NCBI GenBank assembly: GCA_030710605.1
Contig: CP092886.1
Coordinates: forward strand, 55,581,956-55,645,955
Length of the DNA stretch: 64,000 nt
Reading direction: 5' to 3'
DNA from: Cordylochernes scorpioides
Taxonomy: Eukaryota > Arthropoda > Arachnida > Pseudoscorpiones > Chernetidae
Shown: positions 1 to 11,830 of the stretch, piece after piece
How positions within the stretch are numbered: the stretch's first letter is position 1
How the letters are laid out: every line of letters starts with the position of its first letter
Notes under the pieces: generated by a model
Database searches by the model: none
What the model was told of the DNA's origin: nothing
What the model saw: the letters and a program-made list of their open reading frames with translations, nothing else
Position numbers and translations under genes: made by a program

Positions 1-45
1 CAATGGGTGGCTATGGTTCCACTATATTGATACATCCTGAAGATA

Positions 46-218
46 GAGCTTGCCTCTGGCCGACATTCATATTTCTTAAAAAATGACACTTCGGCCAGTT
101 AAAGTTTTATGTTCTCAACGTTTCAACAAAAATGTTTTCATCAGGAGAAGACAAAAGATTTTTGTTGAAATGTCGATAAATAAAACTTTAACTGCCGAAG
201 TGTCATTTTTAAAGAAAT
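46..218. mobile_element. Penelope-like palindromic fragment, type A, copy 1
   Basis: Inverted arms carry the words ACACTTCGGCCAGTTAAAG (left) and its near-complement (right, about 185-208). Between them lie AACGTTTC and GAAATGTCG boxes around a short loop. The same arms recur near 23.7-24.3, 46.4-47.0 and 57.1-57.35 kb. The outer flank (GATAGAGCTTGCCTCTGGCC) matches the outer end at 24.3 kb. No coding capacity remains. Assignment to Penelope-like elements rests on the inverted arrangement and the hammerhead-like core; a MITE of another class is the alternative. Confidence 0.7.
112..149 (-). ncRNA. hammerhead-ribozyme-like core, type A copy 1
   Basis: On the minus strand: stem I strand TTCTC (from 145-149), core CTGATGA (138-144), one extra A, stem II AACA/TGTT with a T4 loop, GAA (122-124), a two-base-pair palindromic stem III ACGT, U17, then GAGAA (112-116), which pairs with TTCTC. 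Every conserved core base is present. The extra A after CTGATGA is shared by all copies of this family. Hammerheads with such a short stem III are known from Penelope-like elements and are thought to work best as dimers. Confidence 0.6.
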
Positions 219-549
219 ATATTGACAAAGGTATGGAACATCGGCTATAGTGTCAGTGGATCGATCTCAAGTTACAGCGGCAATGTAAGGGCTTCAAGCA
301 CCTGCTATAGTACCCACATGTGAACTGAAGACATGTTGTAAGACAATGTATGAACGCTAGGGTAAACCATCAGTTTTAGTAGCTGCGGGTCAACGATATG
401 TTACGATGACAATGTATAGACGCTAGCGCGAAACTTTTAGTACCTGAGGATCGAAGACAATTTAAGAAGATAATGTTCTTATGCGATAACTGAAGTTGCT
501 GTTGTACCGGTTCGACAAGCCATATCTATATATCCGAACAGTTAATAAA

Positions 550-770
550 TGCACTCATGCGCAAAACTTAAGGAAGTGGAAATTCTTTGATGTCGCCGAA
601 GTCTGTTTTTTTTTTTTTTTTTCGAAGGAGACAGACAATTTTGTCCACACTTGGTTATATCGTGTCTTCAATAAAGGTTACTTTGTATCAAATATCTTTC
701 AGAGTTATTGTGTCTGAATCCCGATATACATGCTGAAAGGTAAAACTTCCTTAAGTTTTGTCCATAAGTA
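550..770. mobile_element. Tc1/mariner-type MITE, copy 1
   Basis: Terminal inverted repeats read CACTCATGCGCAAAACTTAA on the left and ACTTATGGACAAAACTTAAG inward from the right end. The interior (AATAAAGGTTACTTTGTATC, AGAGTTATTGTGT) is the reverse complement of the interior of the copy at 56.4-56.6 kb. About 220 bp long with no transposase. A TA flanks the right end; the left flank has decayed to TG. Confidence 0.8.
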
Positions 771-1389
771 TAATCTGAATACTGCATTTATATTTGGCTT
801 CAAAACGAACAAAACTTTTACTTTTCCATAACATTCTTAATATACGTACTAGTAGATATTAATACTCTAAATCAATGAAAAGTGTTTACAAAAGTTACAT
901 TTTAAAATTCACTAAATAATTTACTAAATTGACTTCTAATTATTGGATTTGATTTGTAGAATCACAAAAAAAAGAGAAATGCGAATGAAGAAATCCAGTT
1001 TAAACTATGATCCATTTCATTTCGAGGATGATTCCATTCAGGTTAATTCGGGCCGGTCTTCTTCGTTATGGATAATATATCTGGATTAGCGGGGCTGCGG
1101 GCATAAATCCTGCTTTGTCGCCCGGAGGACAATCCGAGGTGCGCCCTGCGAAAAGTAATTTAATCTTTCCTTTGTTATTTGATTATATGATGAAAATGTA
1201 TGGATTTTGGGCCCCTCATAAAATTCATACTTAGCTTACATTTATCAGATTATTGTAAATATATTTGATTGATTAAATATGGCCTTAATCTCTCCCTATT
1301 TACACTTAGGTTGATTATGTTTTTACATTAATATAAGTATCATCTGAAAATTGTTTAAAAGATTCTGGGATAGGTTTTCAAACACATAT
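771..1389. other. no gene seen; AT-rich spacer
   Basis: Nothing recognisable. A slightly GC-richer patch near 1050-1150 (GGGCCGG, GCGGGGCTGCGGGC) has no reading frame or repeat I can identify. Confidence 0.5.
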
Positions 1390-1454
1390 GTATAACATAG
1401 AATTGCGGGAAGATGGTATTCATGTACCAAAAAAGCACCTCTCTAAATGTACAT

Positions 1455-1640
1455 TAAGACAATGCGTTATGAAAATTCGAAACTATTATAGACGCGTATG
1501 ATTCTTAAACAATTTCTACTGCCCTTACTGCAATGGAAAAAAAATTAATGGGATCCCACATGGTAGTAGAAATTGTTTAATTTTTAAAAGAATCATACGC
1601 GTATAATAGTTTCGAATTTTTACAACAGATGGCGCGCTAA
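1455..1640. repeat. short palindromic repeat ending in AGATGGCGCGC
   Basis: The left arm (about 1465-1530, containing TTCGAAACTATTATAGACGC) and right arm (about 1567-1620, containing GCGTATAATAGTTTCGAA) are inverted copies around a roughly 40-base loop. The right side ends in CAGATGGCGCGC. The same AGATGGCGC word follows related AAACAATTTCTAT or TTTCAATA sequence at 1890-1945 and 51341, so it marks the edge of a dispersed family, probably Penelope-related. Confidence 0.6.
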
Positions 1641-1654
1641 TGCATATAATACAA

Positions 1655-1785
1655 TGCATTATGTTTATCTCCCCAGTAAAAAACTTGAAGGTGGTATATA
1701 GGTTGGATTTTGTTTGAATTTGCCAGAACTGGTATTGTGGATCATTCGTAGCTTTAGTGAGAACAGGGGAAATCATTAATATATC
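1655..1785. repeat. fragment of the type C2 Penelope-like repeat
   Basis: Contains AATGCATTATGTTTATC and GAATTTGCCAGAACTGGTAT followed by TGTGGATCATTC. These words recur with ribozyme-like cores at 16.6-16.9, 25.3-25.8 and 29.5-29.8 kb. The core itself is missing here. Confidence 0.55.
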
Positions 1786-3339
1786 ATCATTTTATAACTT
1801 CAAAATATGCAAATTAGAATGTTATTGAGAAAATTTTAGAGGCTTTGAATTATTCCAATAGTTTTGCTTTACAGTAAGATATGAAAGTAAAAGAAACAAT
1901 CGCTTTAAATAGTTTCTATATCTCAATACAGATGGCGCGCTTTCACCTTACAATTACATATATATATATATAGGAACTTGTTAGCTTCTAGCAACCTTCA
2001 ATAAAGCCGCAACCTCCTTTCACCATCCATTCCTGCTGCTTCCATGTGTGGTGTCTTATTGGAGGTTTCACACTATCAATTAAAGAACGACGGCTATTTT
2101 TAAAATTACGTTTGAAATCAAAATGGTTTCAAATCCCTATCAGCCTTAATTACACATGTATATTTGGAATCTCCTATATAATTAGGTTGGTGTAATTATC
2201 GATGGCTGACCTTTGTCACTCCGGGCCACCCGCGAGCTGCCGCCTTCATTGACAGCCAATTTCCTTCTTGCACTCCACATCCTCATCAACCACCGCCTTA
2301 CTTAGCATCTACACAACCTGAGTGGAGGCACCACCTGGTTCGCCTGTTCAAGTAGAACCTGTGATACTCTAACACCCATTATTGGATTGGTCTTCCTACA
2401 TTTTAAGATCACGTTTTTGTCAATATTCTAGTTCCAAAAAAAAAAAATCAACGTTAGTTTGTATTTATTCCGATAGATGGGGCGAATCATTTACAACTTA
2501 GTTTCACGATCAAGGTTTTTTTTCCCCTTAAATATATTTAAAATTGTAGGCATCTCGGAATTATTTCTAACCAACTTCGGCTGTGTTGACTGAGCATTAT
2601 CCAATTCTTATCGGAGAAATTTGTGGTTCGACAATAATTTTAGCTTATTTCTCCAAATCTCGCTTGTATTTTAATCAATTATATATAAAAATATATATTT
2701 ATTTATTTATTTATTTATTTTAACCCTAAAACTTTCATAAAATTTTTACTCTTTTCTTCCTACTTTCACTTTTGCAGTTAGCGTTGTTTTGAGAGCGGTT
2801 TCTATCGTTAGTGTTATGAAGAGATGCACTGAGCTGCAAAGGAAGCGACCAACATGTATTGTTAACTTGAGATAGCCTGCCGCGCTTATGCTATATTTAT
2901 AGGTAAAGAAAACTTCAGTCGGTTGAGGATTATTAATTTTCTTGTCAGTTCGAAAAAAAATTACCTGGTCAGAGTATAGGAACTAATATATGGCAGGTTG
3001 TTGTAAATATGTTTAAGATTTTCACCTCATTGCCATATGTTCGTTTCTTTTCAATCATAGCGAGAAAATATGGTTTTTGTTGTTCCAAACGTCGCTAGTA
3101 ATTAAAATTTAAGTGAGAATGGTTATATAATATTGTCTAGCCAAGTTAGAACGCGAGAAGACTCGAGTTAGAGCGCTAACTAGCTACTTGATGAGTTAGC
3201 TGATCGGCTTCTAAGTACCTTCAATATTCCAGGAAAGCAAGACCTGCTTGGCAATATTTTTATATAAAAGAGAAATTAAAATCCACATTATGGTGGAAAA
3301 AGCGCTATCCAGTGGTATCTACTTAAGCGCTTGTTTCAC
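1786..3339. other. no gene seen; AT-rich spacer with ATTT microsatellite
   Basis: Holds an AAACAATCGCTTT...CAGATGGCGCGC repeat remnant at 1893-1942 and a TTTA/ATTT microsatellite at about 2697-2722. A mildly GC-rich patch at 2215-2370 has no coding signal. Nothing else recognised. Confidence 0.5.
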
Positions 3340-3500
3340 TGGAGATTCCGCGGATAATAAAGGCGGCGAGCATATCCCCCGCGCACACTAGAGCCGGCGC
3401 GACGTCAGTGCCGAGCCACCACCTCGGCAGAACGACTGGAAGTACTAAGGGGGCGCCCGGCGGCACCGTCCGTAAGTACCCTCGGCGCCCATTGCCGCCC
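3340..3500 (+). promoter_or_regulatory. GC/CpG-rich island with a strong splice donor; candidate untranslated first exon
   Basis: A sharp GC- and CpG-rich block in AT-rich surroundings contains TATA-like GATAATAAAGG near 3353 and a CRE-like TGACGTCA-type word (GACGTCAG) near 3400. It ends in a consensus donor, CCGTCC|GTAAGTACC, with GT at 3472. The layout fits a promoter plus noncoding first exon on the plus strand, perhaps for zfh2, but no transcript supports it. Confidence 0.35.
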
Positions 3501-4823
3501 CTCTCTCTCTTCTTTTAAATTCATATTTAAGGAATTAAGATTTTAAAAAATATTAATTAAAATTATTTTTATACCCCACTTTCAATACGTCTTCTTTTAA
3601 ACACGTCTGATAGTATAAAGAAAAATAGTTTTTTAAACTTGTTTTTAATCTAATTTTAATATTTTTCCCCGATGAGAGTAACTGCATGTGCTAAGATAAA
3701 TGTATATATGTGTGTATGTGAAATACTTAGAGCTTTAAAATAGACTTTATATATAAAATATAGAAGTAGTTTAGTGATTGTGATTGAGGATTTAATGTCG
3801 CGCACGTGTAGCGGACGCTAGAATACTCTAAATCCATGTGAAAGCTGGTATCTAATAGACCGCCCACACATTCTGACTCCATTCCTAATATATCGGAAAT
3901 TTGCGTGATAGATTTTATGCATGTAGAGTACAAGATATTTATTTATGAATCAATCGAATCGATGTATGTGAATGCCCAATTTACATAGCTTATTCAGAAA
4001 GAATGAGATCTTCAATCTCTATAGCAAACTGTCTCGCACATAGCACACTTGTACTCAGATGCGCTGACTATGTAAAACACTGTGTGTATTAATATGATAA
4101 CATACACATAACGTTATCGGTTTGGGTCGAGGAATATATAATAGCCAACTATATTGTACGACGCTCGTTAGAATTGTATTGAAGAATAATCTCGTTTCGT
4201 ATTTCTATTTGGAGTTCACAAACAAGATAAAAAGATGTTTTCTTCTGTAATTCACATTATTTTTTAAATACACAGATTGTTCGGTGAAATGTGTCTCTTA
4301 TTGGTAGATAAATATCGCAAGCGTTCGAGCACACTGCTCTCCTCTCTCCTGGTTAACGGGAAACAATATCTCACATTACTTTTACATATTAAAATATTCT
4401 GTTAAGGATAACATATAGAGAATGAGCTATGTCTATCTATCTATGCAGAGTACTTCGTCTCACCTTGAGAGAGACAGTTTGAATTAAACATAGGAGAGAA
4501 TTAAGGGGGGTATTTAAAATATAAAATGGTAATAATAAGTTATCGCTAGATAGCATATTTGTGAATTTTAATTCGAAATCCCATTTCACCACTTTGGGTT
4601 TATTCTTTTCAAAATATCGTTATAAAAAATGAGGGGTGGGGGGGCAGAAAGGTGAACAAATATTTCTTTTTGGGAAGGTAAAATAATGGGAACAAGGGGG
4701 AATTATCCTGAAAGAAAATTTTCATAGAATTGCGTAAATCAGAAGGCCACTCAGTACTCACGCAGTATTTCGGAAGAATAGAATAATTGCGTGTCGTGTT
4801 CTATTGAGAAATGTACAAATTGC
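3501..4823. other. no gene seen; AT-rich spacer
   Basis: Simple AT-rich sequence with short low-complexity runs. No coding frame or repeat family identified. Confidence 0.5.
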
Positions 4824-4940
4824 AGATTTGTGAATGTGACAATATACACAGATTTGTGTATGTGATAATTTACACAGATTTGTGTATGTGACAATATATA
4901 CATAGATTTGTGTCTGTGACAATATACACATAGATTTGTG
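4824..4940. repeat. short tandem repeat, unit about 27-29 bases
   Basis: Four to five copies of GATTTGTGTATGTGACAATA plus a TACACA-type spacer. The copies differ by small substitutions and one- to two-base length changes. Confidence 0.85.
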
Positions 4941-5148
4941 CTCAATTTCTGTATGGGTCCTCATTAAAGTTGTGTTATTGGAGCGACCTCCAGTGAGAGT
5001 CCCGAACCTATTTCCTCTGCATTATATTCAATTTGCTTTCTCTGGGTCCTCGTTGAATACTTGAAGTCAATTCATTCCTCACCCACAGATCGTTTAATGA
5101 TTTAACAATTTATTGATTATTGCTAAACTTTTGCCTTTCTATTTCCCC

Positions 5149-5340
5149 CTTTTTTTTTTTTTTTGTAAGAATCGTGGTAGAGTGAAGTAAAATTTGCCTA
5201 CGGTCATGTGTACCATTAGTCAAAGAAAGAGAAAGAAACTTGAGTTAGGTGTAGTGGACATGTAAAAGTAGTCCTGGAATCGAACCCGAGAACCACACCT
5301 AACACTATCCCCACTGCCGTATTATAACTCTGGCGCATCC
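5149..5340 (-). mobile_element. tRNA-derived SINE candidate with poly(A) tail
   Basis: On the minus strand a tRNA-like head contains a perfect B box, GGGTTCGATTCC (complement of about 5275-5286), and an A-box-like GCAGTGGGGATAGTG about 30-40 bases upstream. A roughly 110-base body follows, ending in a run of A (T run at about 5149-5164 on the plus strand). This is the standard layout of a Pol III-transcribed SINE. I did not find convincing target-site duplications. A degenerate tRNA pseudogene is the alternative. Confidence 0.65.
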
Positions 5341-5359
5341 AATCAATGCAGATCAGGTA

Positions 5360-6060
5360 AAAGTTAACTTTCTCTCAGGCGATGACGCCCTGCGCGAGCA
5401 GAACGAATGTTCGAACATAGTTTGGAGAAAATATGACCCGATGTCGCAGTGCACCTAGGACCCCTCTTTCCACTGGGGAGGTGGTGGGAAATTGGCGGCC
5501 CTCTAGCGGCGAGGGGCACAGCGAACTTGTCTAGTCTTCCCGAGAGGCAGCGCGCGCAACGCATGCGCACAGCGCTGCAACTTTTCCGAATAATTAATTA
5601 TTTCAATAAAGGCCACCGCCGCCGAGTCATACGGCACGCGGGCTCGTCGTTGCCGCTGCTCCTCAGGATTTTCGGGGTAAGTACCGCAGCCGCTACCGCC
5701 GCCTAATTTCTAGGCGCTCTAATTGCGAGCGGGAGGCGCCGCCGGCTCTCGAGAAGATGCGCACCCCCTCCCTTCTCCACCCTCCTGGGCGGACTTGCGC
5801 ATAACGAGCTACATTTGCATGAGGTTTGCGCGCCAATAAAAATCGTCGACATCGCGCGGCATGTTAATGTATGGTCCTCCTCCAATCTCCAAGTCCGCCG
5901 ACACCTGAAGACGCGACAGGTACGTCCTTGCTCGCCGCACCCTAATTAATTAGGAGTAATTAAGAGCCGCTCTCGCGCACCGCCCGTTTCCGACTTGGCC
6001 CAGTGCGACGTCGACCCCCTCCTCCCCAGCATCCACCACTGCCCAACTCCGATATCCAAT
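5360..6060 (+). promoter_or_regulatory. CpG-rich island with splice donors; candidate promoter/first exon
   Basis: The strongest GC-rich block of the left third. It contains GCCGCCGCC-type runs, a consensus donor TTCGGG|GTAAGTACC (GT at 5677) and a second donor CGACAG|GTACGT near 5920. Homeodomain-type words are present (AATAATTAATTATT near 5590, CTAATTAATTAGGAG near 5942). No long ORF shows coding character. A promoter with alternative noncoding first exons is plausible but unproven. Confidence 0.4.
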
Positions 6061-7399
6061 TGTCAAGGTTTTTCACATTCGGAATCAGGTGTTCATATCT
6101 TTGTTTTTAATGTTTTGAAAAATATTGGTGACTTTGGTTTGAAGACAAGTGGATAGGTGTAGATACCAGAGGAATCAAATAAAACTTGGCTTTTTCCAAC
6201 GCTTCTCCGAGCTTGCGAAAGTAATCCTCACTACCTAGCTCCTGATTGGTCTACCTACCTTCCACTGACACCGTGCAGGAGAGTGCTCGCAAGTGTAGAA
6301 GTACTCATACAAATATCCGAATACAAATATCGGAAGACTTCCATTTCTCTCTTTGACACAAACATTTTATTTATAATTAATTTTAAAAATCATTTCCCTT
6401 ACAGTAGAATATAATTTGATATCAATTAATAATTTTTCAAATAATATAGTAATTAAAGAAAATAATTATAAAATTTAACATAGTCGTTAATATTCGGATA
6501 TTATATTATTTCCTTCGTCTATTTTTCTTATATGTTCCCAAACTTATCCAGTGCATGCGGATATTTAATTGAAAACTGTGACAACTCTAGAGAAAGGTCT
6601 CCATAACTACCTCTACATGCTTAGAACTGCTCGCCTCACAAAAGCCGTACAATTATTTTACGTTTGTAACAAAATAATGCAGACGAACATAAGTGCGAAA
6701 ACAGAAAATCTAATTCCGATCATATGAGAAAACAACAGCACATGTGTTATTTGGTGAGCTTTCCGAAGTTGCAATAGTATGTTCCACTACTCCTAGGCAG
6801 CATGTTGCGGAGAATGGATGATATCCATACTATGAATGGTGTTAAGCAAACATCGCAGATTGATTCACCACATAGTCGTAAATTTTCCATTTAGCAATCG
6901 GTGGAGGTTTCAACCACAGAATGAGTGCTAAGTGAGTTTGTCAATTTCCAATTAAGTCTCAGGGGCCCAATGAGATTAACTGTTAAAATAAAGAATGCGG
7001 TCATTAAGGAGAATCCCAGCGGAGATTTATTTGGGAGGTTATTGCCACGAGGAGAGTGAAATGTGGACATGTCAAGTTGCCTACCAAAATGTACAATTTT
7101 TAAAATTTGGTAATTCCTTACCCCGGTAGCTAATTGATGGTAAAACTCCCTCCGTAATTTATCTGAGCCCACTTCCTGCCAAATCCCCGCTAATGAGTAA
7201 ACCACCCTCATCACATTCCTTTTTCAATGAGGACTCGATGATTTCCATTGCGAGGTATTTACTCACGTCATTAGTGAATGATGGTTTTCTGGAAGAAAGA
7301 AGAAAAGAACTATTGTTTCTGTGATATTTTGATAAATTGTAAACGTTTATAATACATTGATATTTCAAATCTTAGAAATGGTTAATTGGTAGTTGGTAA
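6061..7399. other. no gene seen
   Basis: AT-rich spacer. A 107-codon minus-strand frame at 6891-7214 has no family resemblance and no codon structure I trust. The stretch 6890-7220 is repeat-free and moderately complex, so it may be a conserved noncoding element. Confidence 0.4.
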
Positions 7400-7479
7400 C
7401 TAGTCTATTTAGTGTTCTTCCTCAGTTTTAGTTGATATTTCGGTGGATTTTTCGTGAAAATTGGAATTTAAAGAGATCT

Positions 7480-7625
7480 TCTTCGGTAACGTGGTCGACA
7501 GCACCTGGACGATAACCAAGTAGCGCTTCAATAGGCGGTGATCGAAGTTGAGTGCGCATGGCTCTCGGATAGACAGCAGGTCGTGTCGCCGCACATGTCC
7601 GGTCGCCGCGAGGTGAGTGAGCTTC
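7480..7625 (+). promoter_or_regulatory. GC-richer block ending in a splice donor; candidate untranslated exon
   Basis: A compact GC-rich stretch ends with CCGCGAG|GTGAGTGAG, with GT at 7613, a near-perfect donor. It lies directly before a decayed tandem array. The plus-strand orientation matches zfh2. Supported by consensus only. Confidence 0.35.
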
Positions 7626-7699
7626 TCCTCACCCCCACTCACAACAAACACTTCTTGAATATTCATTTAGATATAAGTTACTCAAGACATTTTCCTTGC

Positions 7700-8500
7700 A
7701 TTTATATCTTTCTACTAATTACTGAAATTAGAACTCGTTACGAATTATTATTATATATATTTTTTATGAATTTTTATCTTGTAATATATATTATCTCTAT
7801 TCGCGATTTTAATTATTTATTCTCTTAACTTCTTTTCACTCACAATAATTAGAACTCGTGAGGAGGTTTTGACTAATTATTCATTTTCTCAACTTGACAT
7901 TGTATATAAGCTCTACTCAATATGTTGATCATGCCATCGCATCTTCTTTTTTCCTCACATTTATCGCTTACTTTTCACAATTATTAGAACTCGTTATGAT
8001 ATTTTAAATTTCATTTATTTTTATTTTGACAATTATATATGTATGTTTATATCTTTTATTAAAATTTTAACTACTTCATCGAAACTTCTCTACCATTTAC
8101 AACTATTAGTTCTCGTTAGTAGATTTTGAATCTCGTATTCATCAATTTCTACCTTCCAATATATATATGTATTAGCTATTTTAAAATCTTAATTACTTCA
8201 TCGAAACTTCTCTACCATTTAAAACCATTAGTTCTCGTTAGTAGATTTTGAATATCGTATTCATCAATTTCTACCTTCCAATATATATATATATGTATGT
8301 ATTAGCTATTTTAAAATCTTAATTCATTTCTTCAATATGCTTTCTACACTTCTATCTACGCCATTCACAATAAATATAACTCGTTACAATATTTTTCATT
8401 TTTATTCATTTTCAGTTTGATATACATGTGTGTATTTTCTTCTATTCAAAATCTCAATTACTTCCTCGAACTACTTCTCCGCCTTTACCTCTTCAATATT
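7700..8500. repeat. decayed tandem array, unit about 120-140 bases
   Basis: The motif ATTAGAACTCGTTA or ATTAGTTCTCGTTA recurs near 7727, 7846, 7982, 8104, 8227 and 8369. It is followed each time by similar AT-rich text, with ACTTCATCGAAACTTCTCTA in the two best copies. Copies are strongly diverged, so the array is old. Confidence 0.75.
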
Positions 8501-9344
8501 AGCATCAATTTTAAAATAATAATTATTCTTATAATTTGAATATAACTTTTTTCAAAATCTTTATTATTTTACCTATCATATAAATATATATTTTTACAAC
8601 TATTTAAACTAAATTTCAACATTTTTAAAATCTCTTAGCTTTTCGCGATTTGAATATTTACATTGATAAAGGGAACTGTTAGGACCTATCTTGTCCAGAC
8701 GTCTTGGCTTTATTTCACCCCCAGTTATTTGCTAGAGAGGCCATAAAGGAAAAATCCATAGTTTCCATATTCATGATGAAGCCTTTACATATAGCAGCAC
8801 TATGATTGATATTACATTGGGCAATAAAATAGCCTGGTCTGGAATCCAATTGCAATCAATTCTCACCACCAGTTTATAGCTTCTTTTATTTTTATCACCG
8901 ATTGTTAAATGTTTATGTACTTGGAGGGGGAGAATGCAAGCGAACATGTGCTAGGTATTTTTTAAATCAATATACTCGTCAAATTATATCTACATTATAT
9001 GAAATTGGATTGTACTCTCTCTCAACACTCTAGATGTACCCAATATCGCGTTTCAAACATTCAAATCACACATATAAAGATATATAATTGGTATATATTA
9101 CGATATGTCAGAAATAATTGGTTAATTGGTATTTCGTTTGGTTCGGATATGAATTATATATTCATGTTGATTTATTTATGTTTTAAAATATTATATATTG
9201 CACTTTGAGGTTATATTGATGGCATAAAAATTGAACGTCGTATTTTCAAGGGTTTACATCGGTTAGTATCTTAGACCACTGTACAATATATAAGCCTTGA
9301 GTGCAACCTATCAACTGTGGAATAGGAGAACGTTAACTGAAGAA
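8501..9344. other. no gene seen; AT-rich spacer
   Basis: Nothing recognised. Confidence 0.5.
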
Positions 9345-10490
9345 ATCGATATATTGGCGATTACCAAATATATCGGTGAGATTACTAGATATATTGGTAA
9401 TGATTACTAGATATATTGGTAATGACTACTAGATATATCATGGTTTTATATATATTTCTAGATGTATATTAGTGGCGATTTTTATAAATACACTGGTAAT
9501 TTCTAGATGTGTTAGGGGCGATTTTATAAATACACTGTGGTAATTTCTAGATGTATTAGTGACGATTTTATAAATACACTGGTAATTTCTAGATGTATTA
9601 GTGACGATTTTATAAATACACTGTGGTTATTTATAGATGTATTAGTGACGATCTTATAAATACACTGTGGTTATTTATAGATGTATTAGTGACGATTTTA
9701 TAAATACACTGTGGTAATTTCTAGATGTATTAGTGACGATTTTATAAATACACTGGTAATTTCTAGATGTGTTAGGGGCGATTTTATAAATACACTGTGG
9801 TAATTTCTAGATGTATTAGTGACGATTTTATAAATACACTGTGGTTATTTATAGATGTATTAGTGACGATTTTATAAATACACTGGTAATTTCTAGATGT
9901 GTTAGTGGCAATTTTATAAATACACTGGTAATTTCTAGATGTGTTAGGGGCGATTTTATAAATACACTGTGGTAATTTCTAGATGTATTAGTGACGATTT
10001 TATAAATACACTGTGGTAATTTCTAGATGTGTTAGTGACGATTTTTATAAATACACTGTAATAATTTTTAGATGTGTTAGTGGCGATTTTATAAATACAC
10101 TGTGGTAATTTCTAGATGTATTAGTGACGATTTTATAAATACACTGTGGTAATTTCTAGATGTGTTAGTGACGATTTTATAAATACACTGTGGTAATTTC
10201 TAGATGTGTTAGTGACGATTTTATAAATACACTGTGGTAATTTCTAGATGTGTTAGGGGCGATTTTATAAATACACTGTGGTAATTTCTAGATGTATTAG
10301 TGACGATTTTTATAAATACACTGTGGTAATTTCTAGATATAGACGTGGATATTGGTGGGTGTTTGTGGATATATTCGTGCTATTACTGGATACATTGATG
10401 GTAATTATACTATATTTATTTGCAGTTATTTCTGAATATATTAGTGTGGTGGTTTTTAAATATATTGATGGTAATTATCATGATATATGA
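9345..10490. repeat. 44/42-bp minisatellite array
   Basis: About 20 tandem copies lie between roughly 9453 and 10340 of a unit containing TAGATGTATTAGTGACGATT and TTATAAATACACTGTGGTAA. Two length classes alternate: ACTGTGGTAA (44 bp) and ACTGGTAA (42 bp). Both flanks (9345-9450 and 10340-10490) carry decayed shorter relatives such as TACTAGATATATTGGTAA, as expected for an array homogenised in its centre. Confidence 0.9.
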
Positions 10491-10589
10491 GTGTTTATTG
10501 CTGAATATACAATAATGATGATTTAAGTTTGAAATTCTTGATTTTTTTTAAATTCAAGAATTTTTCCTAATCGCCAGTGAGAGATGTCT

Positions 10590-10910
10590 AGTGCCGACCA
10601 TGCAAAGAATATTTGGGAAGATGCTAGTAGACAAGCTGGGCTATATAATATCCTGATGGTCAAACTCTAGTCGTAGAGAGTTTCATGAGATAGTATACAA
10701 GTTTAAGGTCTACCATTGCAAGGAATATTAGGGAGGATGCCAGTAAACAGGCAAAACTATCCCAAACTCTATGGAAGGAAAAAGGCTGAACATATGACAT
10801 TTTCCATGTTTAAGGCTGACCATGGCAAACAATATATGGAAGATTTCCAGTAGACAAGCTGAGCCATCTTAAACACCAAACTCTCTTGTCGTAGAGAGGC
10901 TGTGCTCATG
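10590..10910. repeat. decayed three-copy tandem repeat
   Basis: Three diverged copies carry the words GACCATGCAAAGAATAT, ACCATTGCAAGGAATAT and GACCATGGCAAACAATAT. Each is followed by GGAAGAT/GGAGGAT, GTAGACAAGCTG or relatives, and AAACTCT. Period about 110-130 bases. Confidence 0.65.
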
Positions 10911-11289
10911 AGATTATCTAACTGAAGAGAAACGAAGATTCTCGATGGAATAATTTAAAGCGGCCCAGAAACTGGTTAAAATTTGATGTTCTTCTCCCAA
11001 AGAGCTTCCAATTCCAACGAAACAATTGTTTCTTTCCAGCATACATATTGCACTAATAAGACGAAGATCCCAAAAATTGAAAAAAAAAAACATTTTCAAC
11101 TTTATACATTTGAGTGTGAATGGATCAGAAAGTGCCATTCCATTTTTTCTTCTGCTTAGATGGCTTATATTTTGGATAAATTTTCTACTACACAACTCTG
11201 TACAAATTTAAAACAATACTTCTCTTCAACATTTCTTCCTAAATTTCTTATTGCTAATGTGTCTTATTATTTTAAATATAAAAGGAGCA

Positions 11290-11830
11290 TAAGACGGTTT
11301 TATTCTTTATTAGAATCATTCTTACTGAGAATGCCTCATTTTAAATTCTGCCATTAGTGAACGCGAAGTGTTCAATTAATAATGATTCGTGCTTTACTAT
11401 GCTGAGAGAATAAGTGGAAACAAGAAATGTAACGATTCTATTCTCCATTAAAACATTTTTACTGAATCTCTAAGCATTAACTCTGTCATTAGTAAATGTG
11501 ATGCTTCCAATTAATAATGCTTCGTGCTTTACTATGTTGTGAGAATAAGTGGAGGCAAGATGTAACGATTCTTTTCTTCATTAAAACATTTTTACTGAAT
11601 CTCTATGCATCAACTGTCATTAGTAAATGTGGTGCTTCCAATTAATAATGCTTCGTGCTTTACTGTACTAAGAAAATAAGTGGAAGGCAAGATGTAACGA
11701 TTATATTCTACACTAAAACATTTTTACTGTATCTCTATATATCTACTGTAATTAGTAAATGTGGTGCTTTCAATTATGCTTTTTGGTTTCCTATGCTGAG
11801 TTAGCATATAAAGGTGTAGGAAATATACAC
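11290..11830. repeat. tandem repeat, unit about 131-135 bases
   Basis: Four copies are anchored by TTCGTGCTTTACTATG, AATAAGTGGA (11409, 11544, 11675), GATGTAACGATT and AAAACATTTTTACTG. The copies are clearly related and mildly diverged. Weaker relatives may continue to about 12170. Confidence 0.85.

Noticed and set aside
4751..4964. Overlapping 64- and 68-codon repetitive frames, minus strand
   Set aside because: They simply translate the 27-29-base tandem repeat.
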